A stretch of DNA of 64,000 bases from Ryuthela nishihirai (taxonomy: Eukaryota; Arthropoda; Arachnida; Araneae; Heptathelidae), in the NCBI GenBank assembly GCA_038380435.1, contig JAWZYU010000017.1:27152483-27216482 (forward strand), read 5' to 3'. Positions 36,126 to 47,830 of the stretch are shown here, one piece after another (position 1 is the first letter of the stretch; every line of letters begins with the position of its first letter). Position numbers and translations under genes: made by a program. A model generated the notes under the pieces. It saw nothing but the letters and a program-made list of their open reading frames with translations, had not been told where the DNA came from and did not search any database.

Positions 36126-36675
36126 GGCCACCACCTAAATCTAGCCCTGCCTATATATAACCATACCATTATGTGTTTCTAGTCGAGACCTCAGCAGCTG
36201 CAATATCATCTTGGGCCAACGCAATAGTACTGCATCGCCGAGGCACTCAATTTAGTCAATCATCATACACTTTACCTGTAAAATTAGCTGCATGAATTCT
36301 TGAATTTCTAAAAGGATATTATTTGACTATAACAGTGTATATACAGCATTTTTTTAATGCAAATAGTCTAGAGCCCATTGAAAAGCAGCAGTCAAAAACT
36401 GAAAATTTGAAATGGCAAACTAATACTAATAGAGAAAATAAACTGATATATTGCTAGAGAAAATTTAGATAAAATTTCGAAAGCTGGAAAAAATTAGATA
36501 TTGTAGTTTAGCGTATTTGACTAAGTATTGTTTAAATAAGATTTCAAAAACTTAACTGATATATTGCTTCTAGATAAACATGACTTATTTCAGTTCATTG
36601 ATAAGCACGTGAAAACTAATAATACGCACATATTAAAAATTTTTGGACTCTGTATATATTATTCATTTTTGATAA
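36126..36675. other. Intergenic, origin unclear
   Basis: 36118-36150 carries a family-C end (CCACCTAAATCTAGCCCTG). 36180-36310 is less AT-rich, and with the mitochondrial code it reads openly, but I did not recognise a mitochondrial gene. The rest is AT-rich. Confidence 0.3.
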
Positions 36676-36868
36676 TTTCCCGGTGGCCAAGTGGTTAGCG
36701 CACCTGGCTACTGACCTGAGTTCGAGGTCCCGGTAAGGCATGGCTGTTTGTGTTCTTTCTTTCTTTTGAGGTCTCACCGCCCTCACAGATCCTCCCTAAG
36801 GCGTATTAAACTGACAGGCTGCTGTCAGATCTCTGTGGTAAGCAGATGTTTGAGGGGTAATTTTTTAA
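36676..36868 (+). mobile_element. SINE-B, diverged
   Basis: Head CCGGTGGCCAAGTGGTTAGC, box B altered to GAGTTCGAGGTCCC, TGACAGG palindrome kept (one mismatch), 3' palindrome decayed (AAGCAGATGTTTG). Confidence 0.8.
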
Positions 36869-37384
36869 AAAAATAATTTAAATAAAGAAATCCTAAATGA
36901 AACATATTCAAATAAATTATATGATTAAAATTAAAACTGCTATTTGCTGCAACAGCAAAAGTGATTCAGTTTGCTTTCATGAAGAAATATTCAGCATTAA
37001 TTTTATGAAACAACATTCTTGACACTAAATAAAAATATAAATATTTATTATCATTAGACGAAGAAAGTTTAATTTGCAGCAAAATAATTTTTATTTCTTT
37101 GTCTTCATCTACAAATTTCTAAGTACAATGCCTTACCCAACTTCCAAGTAATTCCATTTTTATCCTACAGTTGCAGCAAATACAATTGCTAAGTCACCAG
37201 TTCTCCTTCACAGTACTCTTTTAACCATCAGATAAATCAGTCCTAACCGCAAATCAGTCATTATCCCAACTACTGTTCGAAGCAGTGGTGTCATCCAGCC
37301 AGTTAGCAGCAATTCCGTGGAAAATAAATAAAAAAATGCGAAACATAGAAAATAAAGTGTTAAACGTCATAAACATATAAATTA
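36869..37384. other. Intergenic, nothing recognised
   Basis: AT-rich. Confidence 0.35.
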
Positions 37385-37716
37385 TAACTGATGGCACAGC
37401 AGGCTCGTAATCTGCAGTTCCGATGTTCAAGTCCCAAATGTGCAGCGTTGAGATTTACTGCACATCCTCTTACAACGCTGGCTTGGTAACGGCCGTTGGA
37501 TGGGACTTTAAATCGTGAACCATGCGCAGGAAGGACATGCCTTGTGCACCCAAGGAACACGCTTGATGGCCTTGACGGGAAACGTCCATTTGTCTCTTAA
37601 CAGCATGTCCAGTCGGTTTCCTTCCCCATCTCCACTCTGAGCTCTTTGTCCTTAGCCATTTGCTCATTTTCTGCAAAAAAAGTTTTACTCTGAGGTAAAA
37701 CAACCACATCCAACTA
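37385..37716 (+). mobile_element. SINE-A, diverged
   Basis: Head remnant AGGCTCGTAATCTGCAGTTCC, body GCCTTGTGCACCCAAGGAAC (diverged), tail CTCTGAGGTAAAACAACCAC. The first 20 bp of the head are missing. Confidence 0.8.
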
Positions 37717-39041
37717 TAATTGAGAAGCTGAGAGCAACAAAGGTATGTGCAGGAGAGGCTCAAGATATGTTTGGGCTCAATACGAAATCATTTTCCAGCA
37801 CAACTTTTCAGACATTTTACAGGCGCCAATTTGGAAAACCCGTCCCTATTCGCTTACCATAGTTACCGAAATAAGGGATTGTAAAAAAAAGTGAGAGGCA
37901 GTTTTATGTTCTAATTCCGAATTGCTGTAAAAAGGAAGTTAAAAAAAAATGGTTCAAACAAAGCTACAACTACACTGAGTATATTTCGAATCGTCTCCTT
38001 TCTATGAGTTTAGTTAAGTGAAGTTTTTTCTTTAATTATTAAAACTTGCTTAAATCGTTTTTTTTTTTTTCGAAGAGGATCATCTTTAAGAGGATTCTAC
38101 CTGTTATTGCAGTATTTTCGTTTGCACTTCATTTGGCAAATTAATTCCAACAAAACATGACTTATAATCTTGCAGTTTCTAAAAATCATCATACATTTTT
38201 CGTTATTCAATTTCGTCTAGACTCTTAATCAAGAGATTGCTGTACCACAGCCTTTTTCTTTTTCCGGCGTGAACATTTTGGCTTTCACTGTTTAATCAAA
38301 GTTTGCAACAGTTTCTCATCTTAGATTTATTAATTTTCCTTTCTTCATGACTACGTTAATTCGAAAGCTTTTCATTATTTTTCAACTGTTTCTCATCTTT
38401 TTAGATTTAATGCCTTTCCATTCTTCATCAGTATGATCACACTCATTTAGAGATGCCTTCTTATTATCACAGTTCATTATTCGTTTATTGAAATAAGAGT
38501 TCAAAAAATAAGAGTGACCACAGTTTAAGACGAAACTCAAACTATGGTCGCTTTTACGTCATAACACCAAAGTGAAATCACAAGGACGTCTGTTGTGGAT
38601 CAAGAATTATATCCTTTACAAACATATTTAATGTTAATGGTTATTAACATGTTAATGGCTGTGTTGTTGGTAATCACATCTTTGTATGTTTATATCGATA
38701 TTATAGCTTAATAGTAGACAATATAGGGAATTACAAGTTTATACTTTATTCGTATATTGATATAATCCAAGTTTGTCATTTTTCAGCTTTACCTCCTTCT
38801 ACGGTAGAAATTTGAACTAATGGATGATTCAAAAGAGCAAATTTCAAAAATATACTCGTAGGTCATTAGTACTTATGCAACACAAAAATAATATTTCTAT
38901 TTACCTCTTAAAAAATAGCCCTTTTTCACCATTACTCTGAAGTAAGAATGTATATCACTTCTTCAAATGTAAACCTCATAACCTTCGGATTCTACCTTCA
39001 AAAATTCAAATTTCTAACATAAATAGATCTTTTCCAATTAA
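37717..39041. other. Intergenic, nothing recognised
   Basis: AT-rich. An imperfect inverted repeat, AAGAGTGACCACAGTTT ... AAACTATGGTCGCTTTT, lies at 38508-38553. Confidence 0.35.
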
Positions 39042-39205
39042 AAAAAACACAAGCAGCTTCTTGCCACAGATGTCTGACAGGAGCCTGTCAGTTTTTATAC
39101 GCCATAGTAAAAAGTCTATGAGAATGGTGGAACTTTAGCAGAGAGAATACAAACATTCGTGCCTTATCCGCGAATCGAACCCACGTCCCTTTGATCAGTT
39201 GCAAT
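39042..39205 (-). mobile_element. SINE-B, degraded
   Basis: TGACAGGAGCCTGTCA is intact; the last part reads CAAGCAGCTTCTTG. The head is truncated after CCTTTGATCAGTTGC. Confidence 0.75.
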
Positions 39206-39299
39206 AGTCGTTTAAAATGTTCAAGTTTTAATGCCCTCTAACAGTGGAAATTAGAACTATTGAGAGATTCAGAAAATACTAAGAGCGCCAGTGTCAGAA

Positions 39300-39720
39300 C
39301 GCCGCTGAAGCAGCCTATGCGAAGAAAACGAATGTCAATTATCACAATAAGAAAGGCATTGAACAGAGAATGGGAGAAAAGAAAAGGATGTCAATTATCA
39401 CAATGAAAAGGACATTGAACGGAAAATGTGAGGGAAAAAAAGGATGTCAATTATCACAATAAGAAAGGCATTGAACAGAGAATGCGATAAAAAAAAGGAT
39501 GTCGATTATCACACTAAGAAGACTGCTAAAGAGCAAATGCGAAAAGAAGAAGCAAATGGATGTCAGCTATCACAATAAGAAGGGTGCTTATCACAATAAG
39601 AAGGGTGCTTATCACAATAAGAAGAGTGCTTATCACAATAAGAAGGGCGCTGAACAGCGTATGCTAAAAAAAACGAATTTCAATGACCACAATAAGAAGA
39701 GCGTTGAGCCAAGAATTTCC
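39300..39720 (+). repeat. Decayed protein-coding tandem repeat, ~57-bp unit
   Basis: Units begin at 39332, 39388, 39444, 39499 and 39560 (spacings 56, 56, 55, 61) with ATGTCAATTATCACAATAAG and GCATTGAACAGAGAATG. Translated in the best frames each is about 19 residues, of the form NVNYHNKKGIEQRM plus a Lys-rich linker. From 39560 a 21-bp subunit (YHNKKGA) is repeated four times. The spacings slip by 1-2 bases, so frames are broken between units. Confidence 0.75.
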
Positions 39721-39867
39721 CGTGGACAACAAAAGTCTAGCTACAGCACTGATCCAACGCAAAAAAAGAATATTTCATTTACCTTTAAAAACAAAAATAA
39801 TTCATCGTCTTGGGCCGGCGGCCAGAGATGGCCCCATACAAGATTGGATCGGGGAAAATGCAAATAA
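39499..39867 (+). pseudogene. Basic repeat protein fragment, unrecognised
   Basis: A 122-codon frame covers the last part of the repeat (four YHNKKGA copies, then AEQRMLKK) and a non-repeat tail rich in Lys, Ser and Asn. Highly basic, no known domain. The upstream repeat units are out of frame, so this is probably the remnant of a longer coding sequence, perhaps transposon-derived. Confidence 0.35.
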
Positions 39868-40099
39868 TCCTGAGTACTTAAATCTTCTTTGTCGCGCTTT
39901 TTAGAAGCCCTGCTCAGTAATTCTAAATACAGTTTAATGACTTAAACTTCTACATCTGTGTTTTAAAATTTTTTGTTTCGATCTATGTGGGAATAAGGAG
40001 GGAGGATGTCAAGATTAGCTTGATCCCAGATATCTTAATCCGTAGCTGATTAGCACCAGGGCCATATTATCCAACGGGCGCTGTTCTAGGCCTATAAAA

Positions 40100-40172
40100 C
40101 TTTGACCATGTTTTTTGACAGGCTTCTGTGACCTCTGTAGAAAGCTGCTGCTTAAGGGTAATTTATTTTATT
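40100..40172 (+). mobile_element. SINE-B 3' fragment
   Basis: TTGACAGGCTTCTGTGACCTC then AAAGCTGCTGCTTAAGGG: the conserved 3' part only, diverged. Confidence 0.6.
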
Positions 40173-40248
40173 TATTTTTTTTCTTTGTTTGATATAAACT
40201 GTAACAAAGATTTCTTCTTGAATAAATAGTGATCAAATCAGCTGTTAA

Positions 40249-40767
40249 CCCTTTCACGACTAAGGGAAATATTTTCCCCCATGTTAAAATTGGTGATTGT
40301 CGTATTTAATTATAAACTTATCGGCATTTTTTTATTCAGAATGTCAAAATAGAACGTATGCCGAACGCAATTACGTAAACGGGAACGTTTAGTCCATGTC
40401 CATCTTTGCAATAATGTTGCATCAGTGCAATGTCCATCTTTGCTTCACAACCAAAAGAAATTGCTTCGCAGAATATCATAATTAGCACATCATTTTGTAT
40501 AGTAATTTTATTTCATAATTTTGTATTATTTTAGTTAACATTTTGTTATAATAAACCAATAAATAAAAGACATTGCATAATAAGCCTAACTCTAATTTGT
40601 GTTACCTTTATAGTCCATTGGGAAAAATATTTCCCATAAAATTCCAAAAAAACTACACATTGTTATGCATTTTTCTTATGATTTTTATTTATTTTACGTC
40701 TAAACAAACTAAAATAAACAGTTACATACTAATATTTACTCTTAAAAAACTTATGGTCCTGAAAGGG
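40249..40767. mobile_element. piggyBac-like MITE, 519 bp, TTAA target
   Basis: The termini CCCTTTCACGAC and, reversed, CCCTTTCAGGAC (11 of 12) are each flanked by TTAA (40245-40248 and 40768-40771). Subterminal GGGAAATATTTTCCC and, farther right, GGGAAAAATATTTCCC are palindromic. The interior ORF (40573-40860) runs past the right end and is not a transposase. Confidence 0.8.
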
Positions 40768-40771
40768 TTAA

Positions 40772-42104
40772 GACCTGTTACATATCGTTTTTCTACCCGA
40801 AAAAAATTATTCAAGATAATTTTATCACCCATCTACCCATCGAATATGATATTCATTTAAAAAGACATCAGGAAACGGGCCTGCCTCACACTGGACAAAC
40901 TTTTCAGCTGAAGGGCCACATAGCTAGCTAAAGTGGAAAGGAAATATATAATCAATAAAGTATGTATAACCAACACACAAAAAAACCTGATACATAAACA
41001 ATATGATTTTATTAAACTAAATTATTTTAATGATCATTTACTTCGCCGAAGTAGGATTTCTTGTCCTTCATACTCTCTCTCTCATCAGTAGCTCACGGGT
41101 TGTACAAAAAGAGGTGGTCAGGTCTGGTCCAGTGCCTACGTCTACAAAATCCTTAATCCTCCCCTGTGATTAGCACACATTCTATTTCAAAAAACTTTAT
41201 GAAAAGTTTGTGGCAACTTTATATTTCCACTGTAATTAGTAACTGAACTCCACTTGATAGCTTCAAATCAAGTTCATTTGTCACAAATGGTTGATCATCA
41301 AAAACTGAACTTTTACAGGAAAAAAAAAAATATATGATACATCCGGGCACTCTATTTAAGTTTGATTCGTTTCCGGCACAGCCGATTGAAATACTGGATG
41401 GTTGATGATCATCTTATGCATTGCTCGTGTCATTTCATGAGCTTGCTAGTTATCTCTTAGATATTTTGGACGAATTGATTTGCCTCATATGTTAAGTTTA
41501 ATGCTTCTTTTTCGCCGTTTACACTAAAGAACACTAAAGAAAAAGGAACAAGAAACAAGTGAATTGCAGAAACGCATGAAAACGAAGGCAGGCGTAAAGA
41601 AAAATGTTATCATTGACAATATTATCGTTTACTACAATATATCAACTTTAAATTTCACAAATTACGTAGAATATAGAATGAATGATTGATTATCAAGATC
41701 AGAAGTGTCTGTAATTTGCACATTCATTTTCTCCAAAGTATGCACTTCGTCGACCATTTACCTCCCTATAAACCCATTCATTATCGATTCCATCATGCGA
41801 GAGTCGCTGTTGCCATTTTCCCAGACATTAATCTCTTTCAGAAAGGGGAAATAAGCTTCTGCAGCTAACAAATGAAAGCTAGGAGAGTGACGAAAAAAAT
41901 CGCAATGAATCACGTGGGTATTATTTTGAGGCCGTCGTCCTCTGGTAATTGAATGAAGAGGAAAAAAGAATCAGTTATATAAACTGTAGCAGAAGATTAA
42001 ATGAAGAGTCCAAATAGTTTCTTTGATATTTCTTTTGCTCTTATTCTAATTATTATTCACTCTTGAAACTTGGAAAATAAGAGGATTAAATATCATTATA
42101 CAAA
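40772..42104. other. Intergenic, nothing recognised
   Basis: AT-rich. No repeat copy or gene identified. Confidence 0.35.
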
Positions 42105-42292
42105 AAAATTACTCTTCAAGCAGTTACTTGCCACAAAGATCTGACAGAAGCCTCTCATTTGAATATGCCATAGAGAAGGTCTGTGAGGAAGGCGAAACCT
42201 CAACAGAAAGACAACACAAGAAATAACGAATCTCTCTGATCAAAAATCAGTTCTGAAACTAAGCACGCTAACCATTCGGTCACCGGGAGTCA
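42105..42292 (-). mobile_element. SINE-B, old copy
   Basis: Palindrome remnants CAAGCAGTTACTTG and TGACAGAAGCCTCTCA, and a head ending AACCATTCGGTCACCGGGA on the plus strand. Box B lost. Confidence 0.75.
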
Positions 42293-42361
42293 TATATCAT
42301 TCTACTGTGAAAAATATCGATATATGTTTCTTTGAAGTACTATTCGAGCGCAGTCAGATTA

Positions 42362-42455
42362 AAATATTCTTTTGCTAAGTTAAATATTTAATATTCTGTT
42401 GCTAAGTTAAATATTTAATATTCTATTGCTAAGTTAAATATTTAATATTCTTTTG
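42362..42455. repeat. Tandem repeat, ~32-bp unit, three and a half copies
   Basis: TTGCTAAGTTAAATATTTAA followed by TATTCTRT is repeated with almost no divergence. Confidence 0.9.
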
Positions 42456-42517
42456 TGCACTTTCAACCCAAGCATATGCATCAGTTTTCTTTCGACAAAA
42501 TCCAAATGACGGTTCAG

Positions 42518-42578
42518 TTAGACCAAGGATGTGCAACTTACAGACATGTAGTCTGTAAGTTGCACATCCTTGGTCTAA
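42518..42578. repeat. Perfect hairpin: 28-bp arms, 5-bp loop
   Basis: 42518-42545 and 42551-42578 are exact reverse complements around ATGTA. The arm core, CAAGGATGTGCAACTTAC, resembles hAT-type terminal repeats, so this may be two transposon ends joined after loss of the middle. Confidence 0.9.
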
Positions 42579-42610
42579 GTAAACCAATCAGTTTGTTGGT
42601 CCGACCCCAC

Positions 42611-42998
42611 GAGACACATACCCAGGGTTTAGTTTCGTAGGGGTCAGAGAATCTTGTTTTGTGGGGTCCGAGAAAATAGTTTCCAGGAGACTCTAAGAAT
42701 TTAGCTTTAGGGCCAGGGAGGCCAATTTGAGTAGAATTTCCCAGTTACTAAAATATTCCACTAAAGAGGAAAGGTTAAAATGATATTCTGTATGGAGTAA
42801 TATTTTACAGTTGTTTTTTCATTCCATTTTTAGTGTCCGACATAAAATATGGAGTTAAAATAAAATTATGCAAATACAACTGGCTTGACAACAGTCTTTT
42901 GGATTTCAAAGCTGGTAGACAAGTTTGAGATTTAATACAAGACTACAAGATTTTTGGGAAGGGGGGGGGGCGAAACCCCCCTCTCTGGGTATATCCCT
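42611..42998. mobile_element. Family-D non-autonomous TIR element, copy 2
   Basis: The ends GAGACACATACCCAGGG and, reversed, AGGGATATACCCAGAGAGG. The interior is colinear with 33190-33570. G run at 42959-42970. Confidence 0.75.
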
Positions 42999-43246
42999 TT
43001 GACCCGCCGAGTGCAAATAATTGGGTTGTTTCTCGTTGTTTGGGAACTGGCATTCAAATAAAATGAAATTTAGGTGAATTAAAAAATACTGTACTTAACT
43101 ATCTATGTAAAAAAGATTATTGAACGTCATAATCAGGACCATGATTATTCAATTTAGCTCCTAGATAAAAGGCTATGTTTCGAGGCAAGGATTATTTTAC
43201 TCCCTATTGGCTAGTTAGCTTTTGAAGTTAGTAATAACTAAAAGAA

Positions 43247-43620
43247 GGTTGGGTTGTTTTACCTCTGAGCGGCAGTTTTAGCATGCTATAGGCTAAATTG
43301 CCAGGTCACAAGGACTCCAATGGCTCATAGGAGGTTCGAAGAATGGGACCCACTGGACAGCTGTTAGGAAACATATGCAAGTTACTCGTGAAGGACACCC
43401 AGCGTGTTCCTTAATGTTCACAAGGCATGGTTCTCCATCACACGGGGTCATGGCTTTACGTCCCAACCGACGGACGACGGCCTTTCCAAACACATCGGCG
43501 TCCCCGTTCTGACTGAGGGCAGGGAGGGGTTTAGCGGAGATAGATCTCAACGGTGACCCAGATGGGACTCGAACCTGGGAACTGCAGATTATGAGCCTGG
43601 TGCACTACCGACCCCTCCCC
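43247..43620 (-). mobile_element. SINE-A, complete, 15-bp target duplication
   Basis: Flanked by TAATAACTAAAAGAA (43232-43246) and TAATAACTAAAAAAA (43621-43635). Full body and head. The tail starts GGTTGGGTTGTTTTACCTC. Confidence 0.93.
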
Positions 43621-43833
43621 TAATAACTAAAAAAAGAAAAGCTAAGAAATTACGAAATATGCTGTTGGAGTCATTCGTATCTTGCAGGTTCATTAAAGAT
43701 GCGCGATAATAATAAGATCGTGCGATTATTTGTATATTTTCTAGGAACCGGTACCAGGTCATAGACCACACTGGGAAACGGTGCTCTATTCAATCTAGAT
43801 ATTTGAAATTTGGAGGTAACAGTGTAATGAATA

Positions 43834-44196
43834 AGGAGGGAAGCTCAGTCGGTAGCGCTCCAGACTCATAACCTGCAGTTCCCAGGTTCGAGTCCCACCT
43901 GGGCAAACGTTGAAATTTATCTCCCAAAACCTCCACCTTGTCCTCGGTCAGTAAGAGACACCGATGGGTTTGGCAAGGCCGCCGTCCATCGGATGCCCAT
44001 GTGCGGGAGAGCCATACCCTGTACACTTTAAAGAACAGCTGGATGACCTTGACGGAAAGCTTCCATGTCTTTTAACAACTGTTCAGTGAGTCCCCTTCCC
44101 CATCCTTCTCTGAGCCCTCGGGGTCCTTGGACCTGGTCATTTAGCCCATTGTGCGCAAAAAATGCCACTCAGAGGTAAAACAACCAAATTCATTGA
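43834..44196 (+). mobile_element. SINE-A, complete
   Basis: Head AGCTCAGTCGGTAGCGCTCC, box B GGTTCGAGTCCC, tail CTCAGAGGTAAAACAACC. Small deletions in the body. No clear target duplication. Confidence 0.88.
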
Positions 44197-44507
44197 CAGC
44201 GGAGATTTGTCTCTTTACCCCTATTCTCTTTTGAAACGATCATATCTTATTCTCCAGAAGTGATTTCAGTTCTTCTTTTTCTAATTTGATGGTTTCGAGT
44301 GTTGTGACAACTAGTGTGTTGTAATAACGTTAAGGTCAAATTATTGAATCTACTAAAATAAGAAAGTAGGAAAAAACCTATTGGTCTTAAAACCAGATAC
44401 TGTAACCCATGATCTACCTCTGAGATTTTATGTAAGCACAAAATCCTCAGGCAACAAATGGCTACAAAATCCCAATTCGATTGCCCAACAGTTTCCTTCT
44501 CTACATA

Positions 44508-45719
44508 CACTGAATGGGCAAATTATTATATACATCCCAATAACAATATGTAAAGCAGAAGTATCGCGTCAATTAACATGGGACGCTGAAACTGGCAATA
44601 ACTATAAAGAGAGCAAGTCTGCACTCATTGGAAACAAGTCATTGAGAAGTAATAATGGGTAAAGTCAGTGATGTAAGGGAAATTGACCATGGTCAGATAG
44701 TAGGTGCGAGGAAGGCCGGTTGTTCAATCACTGCAACTGCTGAACTGTTAGGATTTCCATGTCTGACCATTGCACGTGTATACCAAGACTAAGTGAAATA
44801 CGGCAGAACTTCCAACCAGCGGGAGAAATGTGGAAGTAAACATGCAATTGAGTCTCGAGGTGAGCACAGACTGTCCCGCATATTTACAAGGAAACGCATG
44901 GCTACCGTGGAGCAGATAACGTCGGAATTTAAAGTTTATACACAAGTTTATGCACTCAGCCTATCCGTCGTACCATAGAAAAAGATAGGCTATGGTAGTC
45001 GACGTCCACATCGTGTCCCCTTGTTGACTGCAAGGCACCGAAAGATTAGACTGCGGTTTGCAAAGGCCTATCGAACCTGGACTGCGGAGGACTGAAAACA
45101 CATCATCTGGTCTGACAAATCACGGTTTCAATTCCATCACGCCGATGGGAGGGTGCATGTGTGGCATAAGCCACATGAAGCAATGGATCCAGCTTGCCAA
45201 GTTGGGGTTGTACTGTCAGGTGGAGGCAGTGTAACAGTTTAGAATGTATTTACATAGGCTTTCTTGGAGTCCCTCTTACCCGTTGAGACCTCCGTCACCG
45301 GCACAAGGTATGTGAACATCCTCGCCCCCCATCTACACCCGTTCAGAACGATTCTCCTTCCGTACCATGACGCCATCTTTCGACAGGACACAACACCGCA
45401 TGCTTCCGAAGTGGCGACCAATTGGCTCCAGGCGCATTCAAGTGAGTTTACTACACTCTAATGGCCCTCCTCGATCGCCGGACCTCAATCCCATTGAGAA
45501 TTTGTGCGACGAATTGGAAAGATCTGTTCGAGACCGCCAACCCACCGTCAACTGTAGATGCTGTACGACAGGCGATCTTCGTTTCATGGGCTGCAATACC
45601 ACCTCGTGTTTTCAACATTTCATTGAGTCCTTACCAAGACGTCTAGCTGCTGTTATGAGAGCAAAAGTTGGAACAATAGGTTATTAGGTAGGTGTATATA
45701 ATAATTTGTCCATTAAGTT
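44508..45719 (+). mobile_element. Tc1-family transposon, full length, inactive
   Basis: TIRs of about 30 bp: CACTGAATGGGCAAATTATT at 44508 and, reversed at 45719, AACTTAATGGACAAATTATT, continuing ATATACAYC in both. TA flanks each end (44506-44507 and 45720-45721). The 1212-bp length and the transposase inside match Tc1 elements. Confidence 0.93.
44655..45687 (+). pseudogene. Tc1-type DDE transposase, broken
   Basis: Starts MGKVSDVREIDHGQIVGARK with a helix-turn-helix (AGCSITATAELLGF). A TAA stop follows at 44790. The catalytic core begins at IIWSDKSRFQF (first Asp) and continues past a stop to AIFRQDTTPH (second Asp, 45384-45410). The third acidic site, SPDLNPIEN, is in another frame at 45480-45500. 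A further frame carries the PPSTVDAVRQAI segment, and the end (FIESLPRRLAAVMRAKVG) is back in the earlier frame. So there are at least two stops and three frameshifts. The family is certain. Confidence 0.92.
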
Positions 45720-45948
45720 TACATGCTTCAATTTGACCATGATGTTTTTTGAACAAACCAGTTTCTGTAATATCTTGCTTGATATTGTTGTCATTCTTTA
45801 CTCACTATAGATATCATTCCCACTTTTCAAAATCCGATTTCTTAACCTCTCATACTTGATGATAGAAACAATTCAAAGTTAAAATTATCTCTTTTCTTCT
45901 GCTCATAAAGCTGCTTAATTTCTTGTAGGCATTGCACCATACAATGAG

Positions 45949-46795
45949 TTGGGTTGTTTTACCTCTGAACGGCACTTTTCTTGCACACAATGGTCTAAAT
46001 AGCCAGGTTACAAGTACTCCAAAGACTAAGACGGTTTGGGGAAGGAGATCTATTGGACAGCTGTTAAGAGACAGATGGTAGCCTCCCGTCGTTGTTCATC
46101 TAGCGTGTTCTTTAACGTGCACAGGGCTTGATCTCCCGCTCATGGAGGGGCGGGTGGCGGGTGTTGCGCCAGGGTAGGAGGTAGCGCAGGGGGCACCCGT
46201 GTGTGAGAGAGTTTCACGGGGGGGGGGGGGGGACTCAGTCGGTAGCGCGCCAGGCTTGTAATCTGTTGTTCCCAGGTTATAGTCCCAGCTGGGTCAGCGT
46301 TGAGATTTATCTCTGCAAAATTCCCTGTCCTGTCCATGGTCAGTAGGGGACACCGATAGGCTTAGAAAGGCCGCCGTCCATTGGATGAGTCGTTAACTGT
46401 GGCCTCGTGTGCAGGAGAGTCATACCCTGTGCACGTTAAAGAATACGGGATGGTACCATCTGTCTCCCAACAGCTGTTCCAGTGGGTCCCCTCCCCCAAC
46501 CTTCTCCGAGCCTTTGGGGTCCATGCGACCTGGCCATTTAGCCCATGGTGTGCAAAAAAGTGCCGCTCAGAGGTAAAACAACCCAACAAAAATAACAACC
46601 TGCTCACGGGACCACGACGTAACGTCCTATCCAACGGACGGCGGCCTTTCCAAGCCCATCGGTATCCTCTACTGACCGAGTGCAGGGCGGGGAGTTTTGC
46701 GGAGATAAATCTCAACGATGGCCCAGACTGGACTCGAACCTGGGAACTGCAGATTAGGAGCTTGGCGCATTGGCGACTAACCCTCCTCACCCCCG
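45949..46795 (-). mobile_element. SINE-A split by an inverted SINE-A
   Basis: Tail half at 45949-46147, head half at 46602-46795. The gap holds a plus-strand SINE-A. GCTCATGGA (46138-46146) and GCTCACGGGA (46602-46611) mark the duplicated target. Confidence 0.88.
46148..46601 (+). mobile_element. SINE-A with a GC-rich insert in its head
   Basis: Starts GGGGCGGGTGGCGGG, then about 70 bp of GC-rich sequence ending in a G run (46220-46233), then the normal head GACTCAGTCGGTAGCGCGCC. The tail ends AACCCAACAAAAATAACAACC. Confidence 0.85.
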
Positions 46796-47830
46796 ATGTG
46801 ATGAGTCCTTTCAATAATCTTTATTCATAAATGTCAAATCTTTGATTTCCATGAAATGTTATTAACACTTTTACTTATAATTTGCTGATATTTTCAATAT
46901 CCTTGCGTTGAGAATTTTCTCCATTAACTGCCGTTCTGTCTTGATGAGAAAGTGGACACCGATGGCATTGCGTAGCGATATCCTGCGAATTTCAAAGAAA
47001 CACGCTGGATGGCCTTGACGAGAAACTTCCCCTTGCACCTAACAGCTCCAATCTTCAAAACCCTTGGTGTCGTAGAGACCTGATAACCATTGGGGGAGGA
47101 GGGGGCCAGTTCCCCTGGCAAGGACATAAGCCCCCTCTAGTAAGTTTTGTAATCTGTTTCAAATTTTGAAACTTTAACTTTTGCTACATTGCAAGAATTA
47201 CTTTACATTTGGGATGCTGACATATTTTTTCACCCCATCCTTCACGATATTCGGATCTTTAAGACTTCGAGAAGCAACTCGATAAAAAACTTTATCGTTT
47301 ACAATACATTTCCCATGTCTTAAGTAATAAAAACAAATTGCCTTCAAGTCATCAATTTCTGCCTCTGTTGTATTTATTGCTTTATTCGCCAAAAAATGTC
47401 CTTTGGGAATAAAGTTTCGCTCTATAAGAAAAGCTTCCCAAAAGGTCAACCAACGTCTTACCAACCGCAGTAAGATTCTTTCTTGTTTAAACTCTGAAGC
47501 TCCGAGTCCATACGATCAGCTCCCTGATGCATTTTACATTAGGAAGCATTGTGGGCGAAAGCCTTTGCCTGCGTGAACGTGTCTAGTCAGGGATGTTTGG
47601 TGCTGTTTCTAAAGTTAATTTCATACAGCTGTGAGCTTCAAATCGGCAGAGTTCTTTGACTTCCGAGAGACGCATGGAGCAAAAGGAAGATTTTCAGCCG
47701 TTCTCAAGGAATTTGCTTTTATCTGGGCATCGTATTGAATTCATTGGATATGAGAGACCATATTTCAAGTGTGGGTGCATTTGCTGTGATGGTGGAGATT
47801 GATAATTGTAAGGTAGTAAACAGCAATATG
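46796..47830. other. Intergenic with a SINE-A fragment
   Basis: 46925-47060 keeps ACACGCTGGATGGCCTTGAC from a plus-strand SINE-A, otherwise diverged. An 88-codon minus-strand frame at 47198-47464 (HFLANKAINTTEAEIDDLKA) looks protein-like but matches no family I know. Confidence 0.45.

Noticed and set aside
36180..36310. Extension of the cox1 numt or another mitochondrial gene
   Set aside because: Open with the mitochondrial code but matches no mitochondrial protein I know, and a transposon fragment separates it from cox1.
47198..47464. 88-codon minus-strand ORF (HFLANKAINTTEAEIDDLKA)
   Set aside because: Protein-like in composition but not recognised, and no flanking splice or start evidence; not enough for a gene call.
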